DNA from: an uncultured Bacteroidales bacterium
Lineage (GTDB): Bacteria; Bacteroidota; Bacteroidia; Bacteroidales; Lentimicrobiaceae
Length of the DNA: 26,612 nt
Direction: 5' to 3'
Assembly (NCBI GenBank): GCA_937894795.1
Contig: CALCQV010000037.1
Coordinates: 1 to 26,612 of the forward strand
Below are positions 1 to 7,718 of the stretch, piece by piece. The notes beneath the pieces were generated by a model. It was given only the letters and a program-made list of their open reading frames with translations, made no database searches and was not told where the DNA came from. Made by a program: the position numbers and the translations under genes. Every line of letters begins with the position of its first letter. Within the stretch, counting starts at the first letter, position 1.

Positions 1-381
1 ATTTCATACGAGTTCGCTTCCAGGGGGGCTTTAGGAGTAACCAGTGTTGATACAGAATTACGATGTGTTGATTTTATTCGTAAAACTTCAAAAGATCTGG
101 AATTTGATGCCGTTTTAGCTTTTAGGTCAGATGCCTTCAGATACCTTCAAAATACCCAGAATAATTATGATATCATTTTTTGTGATCCTCCATATGATCT
201 GGTGGGTATTGATGCCATTCCTGAAATAGTTATTGAAAGAAAATTACTTAAGCCCGGAGGTTGGCTTATACTTGAACATTCAGGCAAGTCAAATTATAGT
301 AAGATGACTGGTTTTTTGCAGCATCGCCATTATGGAAGTGTTAATTTCAGTATTTTTACAACTCCTGAAATTCAGGAATAA
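1..381 (+). CDS. rsmD: 16S rRNA (guanine-N2) methyltransferase RsmD, C-terminal part
   Basis: The first 126 codons visible run in frame from base 1 to a TAA stop; the N-terminal third lies outside the window. The visible start, ISYEFASRGA, matches the SAM-binding motif I region of RsmD, and CDPPYD at visible residues 61-66 is the catalytic (N/D)PPY motif of amino-group methyltransferases. Family knowledge: RsmD methylates N2 of G966 of 16S rRNA in the assembling small subunit, using S-adenosylmethionine. RsmD is usually about 180 residues, so roughly 55-60 are missing. It lies 18 nt before coaD, a pairing seen in many bacteria, and the two are probably co-transcribed. Identity rests on the motif and the coaD neighbour. 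Confidence 0.9.
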   Translation: MSYEFASRGALGVTSVDTELRCVDFIRKTSKDLEFDAVLAFRSDAFRYLQNTQNNYDIIFCDPPYDLVGIDAIPEIVIERKLLKPGGWLILEHSGKSNYSKMTGFLQHRHYGSVNFSIFTTPEIQE

Positions 382-399
382 AAAATAAAATCTTCTATT

Positions 400-861
400 A
401 TGGTTAAAAGAGCTGTCTTTCCCGGATCATTTGACCCAATTACTCTTGGACATGAAAACATTATCAGAAGGGCCATTCCCATATTTGATGAAATTATTAT
501 TGCCATAGGTCAGAATATTGAGAAAAAAAACCAATTCACCCTAGAAGACAGAATGAATTGGATATTACAGACTTTTCAGGATTGCACGAATATTCGCGTT
601 GATTATTATTCCGGACTCACCGTTGATTATTGCAAAAAGGTTAATGCTCAATATATACTCAGAGGATTAAGAACATCAGCCGATTTTGAATTTGAAAGAA
701 CAGTAGGCCAGGTAAATAAAAGGTTATATCCTTCTATTGAAACAGTATTCTTACTTTCCACTCCGGAGTATACATCAATAAATTCTTCAATAATAAGGGA
801 TGTATACAAAAATGGAGGTGATGTGAGTGCATTTATTCCTGCAGGAATAATACTCCCATAA
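400..861 (+). CDS. coaD: phosphopantetheine adenylyltransferase (PPAT)
   Basis: This enzyme transfers AMP from ATP to 4'-phosphopantetheine, giving dephospho-CoA, the penultimate step of coenzyme A synthesis in the cytoplasm. The 153-residue protein has the usual family length of about 150-165. It opens with the nucleotidyltransferase signature FPGSFDPITLGH, whose TxGH motif is at residues 15-18. It also has the conserved ILRGLR segment at 86-91 and the second ATP-binding motif SSIIR at 129-133. The ATG at 400 places the first motif at the expected distance from the N-terminus. It follows rsmD by 18 nt and ends convergently 27 nt from the NUDIX gene. No clear hairpin terminator is visible between the two ends. 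Confidence 0.96.
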   Translation: MVKRAVFPGSFDPITLGHENIIRRAIPIFDEIIIAIGQNIEKKNQFTLEDRMNWILQTFQDCTNIRVDYYSGLTVDYCKKVNAQYILRGLRTSADFEFERTVGQVNKRLYPSIETVFLLSTPEYTSINSSIIRDVYKNGGDVSAFIPAGIILP

Positions 862-888
862 TTGTGCAAAAGCCTATTCCCATAAGAA

Positions 889-1488
889 TTATAGGATAGT
901 TTTCAGCGATGCATAAGTGTTTTCAAGGATTGTATTCATTCTGGTTTGAGGAACCCAGACAGCTTCAGTGATTTCTTCCTCCAATTGCGGTTTGGGTTCA
1001 GATGTACCGGTGAAAAGCATTTTAAACCAGTAGGTTCTTTTTAGAACCTTTTTCCCTTTGAAATCAAAAATGTGAAAGGTTGATGGCAATTCTTTAATAA
1101 TATAAACTTCATGAAGCCCTGTTTCTTCCTGTACTTCTCTAATAGCAGCCTCTCTATGGGTTTCATTCTTCTCAATTTTCCCTTTGGGTAAATCCCATTT
1201 ACCGAATCTGTAGATAAATAAACGATCTCCCATAGTATTATAGACCATTCCCCCGGCTGCTTCAACATACCAAAACAGAGAAATAAATTCATCAAGCAAT
1301 CTTTCAAGATTTTGGCTGTTATATAGTATGAGTGTTTGAGAACGATAATTGTTTATAAAATTACTGTATGCTTCTTTAACATTTTTCCTTGAATTGGTTT
1401 CTGTTATTGTAAAATCAGGTTTGTCAGAAAATTCTGCCGGATCAGTTGTTAGTATAATTCGTTTATCTGAAGTAAAAACTTTGTACAT
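889..1488 (-). CDS. NUDIX hydrolase
   Basis: A NUDIX-fold protein that hydrolyses a nucleoside diphosphate linked to another group; the substrate cannot be told from sequence. The full NUDIX box is present (G-x5-E-x7-REV-x-EE-x-G-L), from GKIEKNE through REVQEETGL in the C-terminal half. An N-terminal region of about 85 residues precedes the box, as is usual for the Bacteroidota homologue next to pyrE. The longest open frame begins at a TTG at 1569, but that lies inside pyrE. The plausible starts are ATG at 1488 (199 residues, chosen because MYKVF begins the conserved strand) or ATG at 1497. It is divergent from pyrE, and the pyrE -7 element overlaps this start codon. I see no clear -7 motif for this gene. 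Confidence 0.88.
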   Translation of the reverse strand: MYKVFTSDKRIILTTDPAEFSDKPDFTITETNSRKNVKEAYSNFINNYRSQTLILYNSQNLERLLDEFISLFWYVEAAGGMVYNTMGDRLFIYRFGKWDLPKGKIEKNETHREAAIREVQEETGLHEVYIIKELPSTFHIFDFKGKKVLKRTYWFKMLFTGTSEPKPQLEEEITEAVWVPQTRMNTILENTYASLKTIL

Positions 1489-1491
1489 TTG
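1484..1491 (+). promoter_or_regulatory. -7 promoter element of pyrE
   Basis: TACATTTG is a perfect match to the Bacteroidota -7 consensus TAnnTTTG. It ends only 4 nt before the pyrE ATG at 1496, so transcription should begin at or within a base or two of the start codon and give a leaderless mRNA. A TTTA about 18 nt upstream (1462-1465) is a weak candidate for the -33 element. The motif also overlaps the likely start codon of the divergent NUDIX gene. Confidence 0.65.
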
Positions 1492-1495
1492 CTGC

Positions 1496-2137
1496 ATGAG
1501 TATCAATGAAACTATAGCGCTTGAAACAGCGGAATTTCTATTGCAAATAAAAGCAATAAAATTGGACAATAATAATCCATTTACATGGAGTTCAGGAATA
1601 AAATCACCAATTTATTGTGATAACCGTAAAATTTTATCCTATCCTAAAATTAGGACCTATATCCGTCAGGAATTCTCCAAATTAATTCGGGAAGAATTTG
1701 GTGAGATTGATTTGGTTGCCGGCGTAGCAACAGGAGCAATTGCACATGGTGTTTTGGTGGCACAGGAATTGGGATTGCCATTTGCTTATGTAAGATCAAC
1801 CAAAAAGGACCACGGCATGTCAAATCAAATTGAAGGTGTTGTGGAGTCAGGCCAATCGGTAGTTGTTATTGAAGATTTGGTTTCAACAGGCCAAAGTAGT
1901 CTTGCTGCAGTTAGAGCATTGCGCGAAGCAGGATGCAATGTTAAGGGAATGGTTGCTATATTCACCTACGGACTTGAATCAGCTACTACTAATTTTAAAG
2001 AAGAGAATTGTATACTACATACCCTTACTGACTATAATCACTTGATTAAATATGCATTGGATATGAAATATATCAAGGAGTCAGACAAGCTTTCGCTGGT
2101 TAGTTGGCGTGAGAATCCTGAAGGATGGGGTAAATAA
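1496..2137 (+). CDS. pyrE: orotate phosphoribosyltransferase
   Basis: It condenses orotate with PRPP to give orotidine 5'-monophosphate, step five of de novo pyrimidine synthesis. At 213 residues it fits the usual 200-230. The PRPP-binding loop is VVVIEDLVSTGQSS, close to the consensus VVVxEDxxTTGxS, and the N-terminal segment FTWSSGIKSPIYCDNRK is the conserved substrate-binding region. The open frame extends upstream to 1349, but that part is antisense to the NUDIX gene and unlike PyrE, so the ATG at 1496 is chosen; it also sits right after a perfect -7 element. It is followed 12 nt later by an SRPBCC gene, probably in one operon. Confidence 0.95.
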   Translation: MSINETIALETAEFLLQIKAIKLDNNNPFTWSSGIKSPIYCDNRKILSYPKIRTYIRQEFSKLIREEFGEIDLVAGVATGAIAHGVLVAQELGLPFAYVRSTKKDHGMSNQIEGVVESGQSVVVIEDLVSTGQSSLAAVRALREAGCNVKGMVAIFTYGLESATTNFKEENCILHTLTDYNHLIKYALDMKYIKESDKLSLVSWRENPEGWGK

Positions 2138-2149
2138 ACGGGCGATTTT

Positions 2150-2566
2150 ATGACAACTTTTGATAGTGAGCAGGTAGATATTTCCCGGAATCATCAACTG
2201 ATATTTGATTTTTTATCAGACTTCAATAATTTTAAAAGCCTTATGCCCCCTCAGGTGTCAGAATGGGAATCAGATAGTGAGCATTGTAGCTTCAATATTC
2301 AGAATATGGCTACGCTGGGTATGAGATATGAGCAGAAAAATCCATATAGTCATATAGTAATCGTTTCTGAAGGCAAATCACCTTTCAATTTCAATCTTCA
2401 ATGTTTTCTCAATCCTCTGAGTGATAATAAAACTGATGTAAGGTTACAGTTGAATGCAGATCTTAACATGATGCTCAAGATGATTGCTTCAAAGCCATTG
2501 GCTAATTTTGTGAACATTCTTGCAAATAAAATTAAAGAAGTTTGCGAGAACCAACTACCCGAGTAA
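2150..2566 (+). CDS. SRPBCC (START/polyketide cyclase-like) family protein
   Basis: A 138-residue protein with the size and pattern of the helix-grip SRPBCC superfamily: an N-terminal strand (QVDISRNHQLIFDFLSD) followed by a helix typical of the polyketide cyclase/dehydrase group, mid-protein strands, and a long amphipathic C-terminal helix (from about MMLKMIASKPLANF). The fold makes a hydrophobic ligand pocket; the ligand here is unknown. There is no signal peptide, so it is cytoplasmic. A homologue between pyrE and birA is common in Bacteroidota. Its 3' end overlaps the convergent birA end by 12 bp (2555-2566). Family assignment is by pattern recognition rather than a catalytic motif. Confidence 0.75.
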   Translation: MTTFDSEQVDISRNHQLIFDFLSDFNNFKSLMPPQVSEWESDSEHCSFNIQNMATLGMRYEQKNPYSHIVIVSEGKSPFNFNLQCFLNPLSDNKTDVRLQLNADLNMMLKMIASKPLANFVNILANKIKEVCENQLPE

Positions 2567-3316
2567 AGGGAAAACGATCTCCCTTAAACCGCAAATATAG
2601 ATTTTCCCTGAAATATCTGCCAATTCAAGCTGTCCATGCTGGTCAATGCCGGTAATCGTTGCAGTTACCTGCTTTCCATTTATCCTAAATTCAACGAATT
2701 GATCCTTTAAATACAATTTTGTTAGATATAATTGACGAAGAGCATCTTTATCATATTTGAGCTTTTGATAATACAGAGCTAATAAAGTATGCCATTTTGT
2801 CAGTACAGACGGTATGTCATACTCCAGCCCACTTAATAATTTCAAGGAAGTTGCGATTGGAGCAATGTTGAATTTTGTTTGATTTACATTTAGGCCCAGG
2901 CCGGCAATGCATATGGAAACATTATTGCCCATTATAAAGTTCTTTATTAGAATGCCTGCAATCTTACGATGTTCATAGTATATATCATTTGGCCATTTTA
3001 TTTGTGTATAGTTGTTTTTGAGGAAAAAGCATACTGTTTCGCAAGTTGCCAGAGATACTACTATAGTAAGATAGAACTGATCAGAGGGATTAAGGAATGA
3101 TGGATTTAATACTACAGTGGCTATGAGATTCTTGTGTGGTTCACTTTCCCACATATTCTCAGCCTGGCCTACTCCTGCTGTTTGGTTGTTGGTAAATATG
3201 ACTGATCCTTCAGTAAATGAAGTGAGTCCTAATTGACGTTCAACATATTTGTTTGTAGAGTCAACTTCAGGCAGCTCATAAATGAGATATTCTGGGAATA
3301 TATTGACAATATCCAT
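2555..3316 (-). CDS. birA: biotin--[acetyl-CoA-carboxylase] ligase, no HTH domain
   Basis: This enzyme activates biotin with ATP and attaches it to the biotin carboxyl carrier protein. At 253 residues it is the class without an N-terminal winged-helix repressor domain, so it is not expected to regulate biotin genes. Landmarks: VDSTNKY (18-24), the ATP/biotin segment IKWPNDIYY (106-114) with the conserved KWPND, KIAGILIK (118-125), and a C-terminal SH3-like domain. The biotinyl-AMP loop, normally GRGRxGR, or GRGQxGN in this phylum as I recall it, reads GVGQAEN at 48-54, so its usual arginines are missing. The start is ATG at 3316. It faces away from rsfS across 123 bp; no perfect -7 motif is visible for it. 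Confidence 0.93.
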   Translation of the reverse strand: MDIVNIFPEYLIYELPEVDSTNKYVERQLGLTSFTEGSVIFTNNQTAGVGQAENMWESEPHKNLIATVVLNPSFLNPSDQFYLTIVVSLATCETVCFFLKNNYTQIKWPNDIYYEHRKIAGILIKNFIMGNNVSICIAGLGLNVNQTKFNIAPIATSLKLLSGLEYDIPSVLTKWHTLLALYYQKLKYDKDALRQLYLTKLYLKDQFVEFRINGKQVTATITGIDQHGQLELADISGKIYICGLREIVFPLLG

Positions 3317-3407
3317 AATGGAACATTAAATCGGTACAATTGTTGATGACTGTTCATATAAAGCGAATACGCAAGTATTGGCTTACAACAACACGTAAGA
3401 AATTGAT

Positions 3408-3415
3408 TAACTTTG
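3408..3415 (+). promoter_or_regulatory. -7 promoter element of the rsfS-ftsH operon
   Basis: TAACTTTG matches TAnnTTTG perfectly and lies 24 nt before the rsfS ATG at 3440. It is the only perfect -7 motif I find in the gap between birA and rsfS on this strand, and probably drives rsfS, ftsH and the genes behind them. No well-placed TTG -33 element is obvious. Confidence 0.65.
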
Positions 3416-3439
3416 CAAAAGTAAAATTAAAAACAGCCT

Positions 3440-3862
3440 ATGGTGACTAAAAAAATCAAATCAGACTCAGAAATGCTGGTAAATATTGCAGCTGAAGGAA
3501 TATTTGAAAAAAAAGGTGAGGATGTAGTGCAAATAGATTTGCGCAGTATTAAGAACGCTGTTGCTGATTTCTTTATAGTATGTCACGGTAATTCGCGAGC
3601 TCAGGTGGAAGCAATAGCCGATTCTGTGCAACTTGAAATCAAGAAAGCTGTGGGTTTGAATGTGTGGAAGAAAGAAGGATTTGAAAATGCAGAGTGGATA
3701 TTATTGGATTATGTAGATGTTGTTGTACATATATTTCAGGAAGGTAATAGAAAATACTATCGCCTTGAAGAGTTATGGGCCGATGCCGGAATCAAACAAC
3801 TCAATCCTGAACCGGAGAAACCTAAACGTACAAAGAAAAATAAGTCAGCAGAGGCTTTATAA
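3440..3862 (+). CDS. rsfS: ribosomal silencing factor RsfS (Iojap family)
   Basis: RsfS binds ribosomal protein uL14 on the 50S subunit and blocks joining of the 30S subunit when nutrients run short. The 140-residue protein has the Iojap core: DVVQIDLRSIKNAVADFFIVC near residues 28-50 and the family signature DYVDVVVHIFQEGNRKYYRLEELW near 93-117. The last 25 residues are a Lys/Pro/Glu-rich tail beyond the fold. Start is ATG at 3440, downstream of a -7 element. ftsH begins 6 nt after the stop, so the two are an operon; rsfS-ftsH adjacency is common in Bacteroidota. Confidence 0.95.
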   Translation: MVTKKIKSDSEMLVNIAAEGIFEKKGEDVVQIDLRSIKNAVADFFIVCHGNSRAQVEAIADSVQLEIKKAVGLNVWKKEGFENAEWILLDYVDVVVHIFQEGNRKYYRLEELWADAGIKQLNPEPEKPKRTKKNKSAEAL

Positions 3863-3868
3863 ATAATC

Positions 3869-5956
3869 ATGGATCAAGAAAATAATAAGAAACAAAATAA
3901 TGGCATAAATAAGCCTAAATCATTAAAACCTAAATTCGGTTTTTATTGGATTTATATATTATTAGCGGTGCTCATAATCGGTATGCAGTTTATGAGCTGG
4001 AACAATACAACAAAAGAGGTAGGGTGGGGCGAAGTGAAAAAGATGCTTCAAGCCAAACATGTTAATAAGGTGATCTTAGTTAACAAGGAGTTTGTTGAAA
4101 TCTACATAAAGCCCGATAGCCTTAAACTGGCTAAATACAAAGAGGTTCGCCCAAGCGAGAAGTTCGGAACTACTCCGGGGCCTCAGTACATTTACAAAAT
4201 TGGATCGGTAGAAAACTTTGAAAAGGATTTTACTGAAGCTCAGGCAGACTCCACTGAACCTGTATATATTACTAATGAAACACGAAGAAATTGGAGTGAT
4301 GCCTTCACTTGGCTGTTCCCATTATTATTGTTAGTGGTTGCATGGTTTTTTATCATGAGGATGATGAGTCGTGGATCAGGTGGTGGAGGACAGATCTTTA
4401 ACATCGGTAAATCTAAAGCACAGCTCTTTGATAAAGATACGCATGTTAATATCAATTTTAGTGATGTTGCAGGATTGGAAGAGGCGAAAGTGGAAATCAT
4501 GGAGATCGTTGATTTCTTGAAAAATCCAAAGAAGTATACTACTTTGGGAGGGAAGATTCCAAAAGGTGCGCTTTTGGTCGGACCTCCGGGTACCGGCAAG
4601 ACATTATTGGCAAAAGCGGTGGCCGGTGAAGCTAAGGTTCCATTTTTCTCTCTATCAGGCTCTGACTTTGTTGAAATGTTTGTTGGTGTTGGAGCTTCAC
4701 GAGTGCGTGATTTGTTCAAGCAGGCAAAAGAAAAGTCGCCATGCATCATTTTTATTGATGAAATAGATGCCATTGGCAGAGCACGTGGCAGGAATCAAAT
4801 TACCGGTGCTAACGATGAACGTGAGAACACCCTGAATCAGCTACTTACTGAGATGGATGGTTTTGCAACAAATGCCGGAGTTATAATTCTGGCGGCAACA
4901 AACAGGGCGGACATTCTCGATAGAGCATTGCTGAGAGCGGGCAGATTTGACCGCCAGATAAATGTTGAATTACCCGACCTTGAAGAACGAAAAGCAATTT
5001 TTAAGGTACACATGAAGCCTTTAAAGAGTGCTTCATCTGTAAGTGTTGATTTTTTGGCAAAACAAACTCCCGGTTTTTCTGGTGCAGATATAGCCAATGT
5101 TTGTAACGAAGCGGCGCTAATTGCTGCCCGTCGAAATAAGACAGAAATTGAAAAGCAGGATTTCATGGATGCCATTGACCGAATTGTTGGTGGTCTTGAG
5201 AAGCGAAATAAAATCATTGCACCAAATGAAAAGAAGATAATTGCATACCATGAAGCCGGTCATGCTACAGTTAGCTGGTTACTTGAATTTGCTCATCCTC
5301 TTATTAAAGTGACAATAGTACCCAGGGGAAAAGCATTGGGTGCTGCCTGGTATCTTCCTGAAGAGAGACAATTGACGAATTATGAACAGATGTTTGATGA
5401 GCTGACAGCCACACTCGGGGGTAGAGCATCAGAAGAGATCATGTTTGGTAAAATTACAACCGGTGCATTAAATGACCTGGAGAAAGTGACTAAGCAGGCA
5501 ATGGCTATGGTAGTCTATTTCGGCTTGAATAAAGAGATCGGTAATGTCAGCTATTATGACTCTACCGGTCAGCAGGAATATTCATTCACTAAACCATATA
5601 GTGAAGCTACAGCTCAGATTATTGATATAGAAGTTAAAAAGATCATTGAGGAAGCATATGAAAGAGCTAAGAAACTACTTCTTGAAAACAAAGAAAAATT
5701 AGTGCAGCTGGCTGAAATGTTGCTTAAGAAAGAGGTGATTTTCAGAGAAGACCTGGAGAATATTTTTGGTAAAAGGACTTTTGAAGAATATCATGAATCT
5801 CTTCCTGAAAGGACAGATATTAACGGGCAGGCTAATGATGTGAGCACTGATGATGAACATGCAAGTTCCGGTGATGAACCTTTAGATAAGAGTAATGAGA
5901 TAGGGCTAAAGAGTGAGAGTGGTGAAGAAAGATCAGAGATTACTGAGAAAAAGTAA
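3869..5956 (+). CDS. ftsH: ATP-dependent zinc metalloprotease FtsH
   Basis: A hexameric inner-membrane AAA+ protease that extracts and degrades membrane and regulatory proteins. Order of parts in the 695 residues: cytoplasmic N-tail, first membrane helix about 25-43, periplasmic domain, second membrane helix about 147-165, Gly-rich linker, AAA domain with Walker A GPPGTGKT (238-245), Walker B IIFIDE (293-298), pore loop MFVG (270-273) and second region of homology with ATNRADILDRALLRAGRFDR (343-362). The M41 peptidase domain has the zinc motif HEAGH (461-465) and third ligand Asp536 in LNDLEK. The final 40-odd residues form an acidic, low-complexity tail. Every catalytic residue I can check is intact. 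Confidence 0.98.
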   Translation: MDQENNKKQNNGINKPKSLKPKFGFYWIYILLAVLIIGMQFMSWNNTTKEVGWGEVKKMLQAKHVNKVILVNKEFVEIYIKPDSLKLAKYKEVRPSEKFGTTPGPQYIYKIGSVENFEKDFTEAQADSTEPVYITNETRRNWSDAFTWLFPLLLLVVAWFFIMRMMSRGSGGGGQIFNIGKSKAQLFDKDTHVNINFSDVAGLEEAKVEIMEIVDFLKNPKKYTTLGGKIPKGALLVGPPGTGKTLLAKAVAGEAKVPFFSLSGSDFVEMFVGVGASRVRDLFKQAKEKSPCIIFIDEIDAIGRARGRNQITGANDERENTLNQLLTEMDGFATNAGVIILAATNRADILDRALLRAGRFDRQINVELPDLEERKAIFKVHMKPLKSASSVSVDFLAKQTPGFSGADIANVCNEAALIAARRNKTEIEKQDFMDAIDRIVGGLEKRNKIIAPNEKKIIAYHEAGHATVSWLLEFAHPLIKVTIVPRGKALGAAWYLPEERQLTNYEQMFDELTATLGGRASEEIMFGKITTGALNDLEKVTKQAMAMVVYFGLNKEIGNVSYYDSTGQQEYSFTKPYSEATAQIIDIEVKKIIEEAYERAKKLLLENKEKLVQLAEMLLKKEVIFREDLENIFGKRTFEEYHESLPERTDINGQANDVSTDDEHASSGDEPLDKSNEIGLKSESGEERSEITEKK

Positions 5957-5987
5957 GTATCTTCATAACTTTAAATAGTTGACAGTT

Positions 5988-6671
5988 ATGAAAAACAACA
6001 TATCTGAGCAGTCGGAATCCCTTAAAGATAGTACTTCACGAGAAAAAGTTCTTAAAAAGGTACGTCATGCATTGCTGGAGCCTTCTGATAGTCCATATCC
6101 TGATTTGGATATTGAATCATCAGTTTACACAAAGATAGAGGAGGAGAAGGATGTTCAGTTTGCATACGAGCTATCTGAATTGGGAGCAAATTTTATCTAT
6201 TGTAAATCTCCTGAAGACATGTTGAATAAGGTTAGTGCCTTATTCATTGAAAACAAGTGGAGTGAAGTATGTTGTAATGATGAATTAATAATTGGTTTAC
6301 TTCAGCATGCCGGTGTAAAAACGTATAATAATCTTGCAAATTCAACTTTTCATAAAATTGCTGTTACCGGATGCGAGTGCTTGATTGCGCGAACAGGGAG
6401 TATTCTTGTTAGTTCAGCTCAGGAATCCGGTCGCAGATTACCATTTACAGCAGATATTCACATCGTAATTGCATTCACTTCACAGGTTGTTTTGGATATT
6501 AAACATGCACTTGACTTTATACGACGAAAGTATAATTATAAGCTACCTTCGATGATTTCAATTATTTCAGGACCGGGACGAACTGATGAAATTGAAAGGA
6601 TAATGTTGCCTGTAGGGCATGGTCCGAAGGAATTATATGTTTTTATGGCAGATGAAGATAAACTTGAATAA
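5988..6671 (+). CDS. LUD-domain (LutC-like, DUF162) protein
   Basis: A 227-residue protein matching the LUD family, which includes LutC of the L-lactate utilisation complex. Recognisable parts: the central segment around CLIARTGSILVSS and the C-terminal pattern GPGRTDEIERI ... GHGPKELYVFM, equivalent to the family GPSRT...DIE...GVHGPKEL block. The open frame can begin at a TTG at 5979, but the ATG at 5988 is the more likely start. No lutA or lutB partner is present. It sits between ftsH and the DUF2007/cdsA genes, as I recall from other Bacteroidota, which argues for a role other than lactate oxidation. The function is unknown. Confidence 0.85.
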   Translation: MKNNISEQSESLKDSTSREKVLKKVRHALLEPSDSPYPDLDIESSVYTKIEEEKDVQFAYELSELGANFIYCKSPEDMLNKVSALFIENKWSEVCCNDELIIGLLQHAGVKTYNNLANSTFHKIAVTGCECLIARTGSILVSSAQESGRRLPFTADIHIVIAFTSQVVLDIKHALDFIRRKYNYKLPSMISIISGPGRTDEIERIMLPVGHGPKELYVFMADEDKLE

Positions 6672-6679
6672 TAAGTAAA

Positions 6680-6883
6680 ATGGAAGGCTGGACTCTTATT
6701 TATACCGGGAACAAAATACAGGATGTGAATTTTATCCAAAGTCTGCTTGACGATCACAAAATAATGTCGGTTGTGGTCAATAAACAGGATTCTGTTTACC
6801 TGATTGGAGATATAGAACTCTATGTATCGGCAGAAGATGCTTTTAATGCTAATCAACTAATTAAAGGCTTACAAGGTGAATAA
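6680..6883 (+). CDS. DUF2007-like small protein
   Basis: A 67-residue protein starting 8 nt after the LUD gene. The pattern WTLIYTGNKIQDVNFIQSLLDDHKI followed by a short strand and a second helix (EDAFNANQLIKGL) fits the DUF2007 'putative signal-transducing' family, a small ferredoxin-like alpha/beta fold. No catalytic residues can be assigned. Its last 8 nt overlap the start of cdsA, implying translational coupling and a possible link to phospholipid synthesis; that link is inference from position only. Confidence 0.75.
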   Translation: MEGWTLIYTGNKIQDVNFIQSLLDDHKIMSVVVNKQDSVYLIGDIELYVSAEDAFNANQLIKGLQGE

Positions 6884-7703
6884 TTTTACACTCAGAACAA
6901 TTACCGGTTCAGCATTTGTAATTGTTATCATTGGATCTGTGCTGATTAATCATTGGTTGTTTGCATCGCTGTTCTTTATTGTAGCAATGATTGGCTTTTG
7001 GGAATTTAGCAGGATATCTCGTTCACTGAATGCTTATCCTTCTAAATTAACCGGTTTGCTCCTGTCGGCGTTGACCTATTTATTGATTGTATTCTGGAAC
7101 TTTCTATTAATACCTGATCAGAGTTTATATTTCCTATTGTTGGTTCCTATTATAATTGTAGTGGTTGAATTGACTCGTAAGACCAGTACATCAATGCTTA
7201 ATGTTGCAATGACCTTGTTTGGTTTAATTTGGGTAGTTATTCCACTGGCAATGTTGTCAGGCTTTTTTAATTTGGCTGAAGATCATAAATGGCGAGAAAC
7301 AGGACTATTGCTGGGCTTCTTTCTAATATTATGGATTAATGACTCAGGGGCTTACATAATTGGATCATGGCTTGGAAAGCATAAATTGCTTGAGCGTATT
7401 AGTCCGAAAAAAACCTGGGAGGGATTCTTTGGTGGAGCATTTGCAGGATTATTGGTTGCCTACACCATTTCATCTTCTTTTACTGAGTTTAGCATCGCTG
7501 AATGGTTGCTGATAGGTACTGCCATTATCATTTTTGGTACTATTGGCGATTTAGCGGAGTCAATGTTCAAGAGAAATGCAGGCATTAAAGATTCAGGTAA
7601 GATTTTACCGGGACATGGAGGCGTGCTTGACAGGTTTGATGCCGTGCTTATTGCAGCGCCGGTTGTATATATTGTTATCAGATTGCTTCGTTACATAAAT
7701 TAA
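6876..7703 (+). CDS. cdsA: phosphatidate cytidylyltransferase
   Basis: An integral inner-membrane enzyme that makes CDP-diacylglycerol from phosphatidate and CTP, the precursor of all phospholipid headgroup reactions. The 275-residue protein has about eight hydrophobic segments and the complete CdsA signature near its C-terminus: SMFKRNAGIKDSGKILPGHG then GVLDRFD, including the paired Asp residues that bind metal. Start is GTG at 6876, overlapping the upstream stop by 8 nt; this places NNFTLRTITG, the usual N-terminus, at the right distance. The psd gene follows 15 nt later, so two consecutive steps of the phosphatidylethanolamine pathway are nearly adjacent (pssA is not in the window). Confidence 0.96.
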   Translation: MNNFTLRTITGSAFVIVIIGSVLINHWLFASLFFIVAMIGFWEFSRISRSLNAYPSKLTGLLLSALTYLLIVFWNFLLIPDQSLYFLLLVPIIIVVVELTRKTSTSMLNVAMTLFGLIWVVIPLAMLSGFFNLAEDHKWRETGLLLGFFLILWINDSGAYIIGSWLGKHKLLERISPKKTWEGFFGGAFAGLLVAYTISSSFTEFSIAEWLLIGTAIIIFGTIGDLAESMFKRNAGIKDSGKILPGHGGVLDRFDAVLIAAPVVYIVIRLLRYIN

Positions 7704-7705
7704 CC

Positions 7706-7713
7706 TACTTTTG
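7706..7713 (+). promoter_or_regulatory. -7 element of an internal psd promoter
   Basis: TACTTTTG fits TAnnTTTG perfectly, and a TTG at 7683-7685 sits 20 nt upstream in the -33 position. The element ends 5 nt before the psd ATG at 7719, so the predicted transcript would start at or next to the start codon. It lies in the 15-nt gap between cdsA and psd, giving psd possible expression independent of the long upstream operon. Confidence 0.6.
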
Positions 7714-7718
7714 CGGGG

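Noticed and set aside
862..888. Possible hairpin between convergent coaD and NUDIX ends
   Set aside because: Only about five imperfect base pairs around CCTAT/ATAGG without a T-tract; not convincing as a terminator.
1349..1495. N-terminal extension of pyrE by 49 codons
   Set aside because: These codons are antisense to the NUDIX gene, lie upstream of the pyrE -7 element and do not resemble PyrE.
4240..4773. 177-codon antisense open frame inside ftsH
   Set aside because: It lies fully opposite the conserved AAA domain of ftsH, its product resembles no protein, and codon bias of the sense strand explains the open frame.
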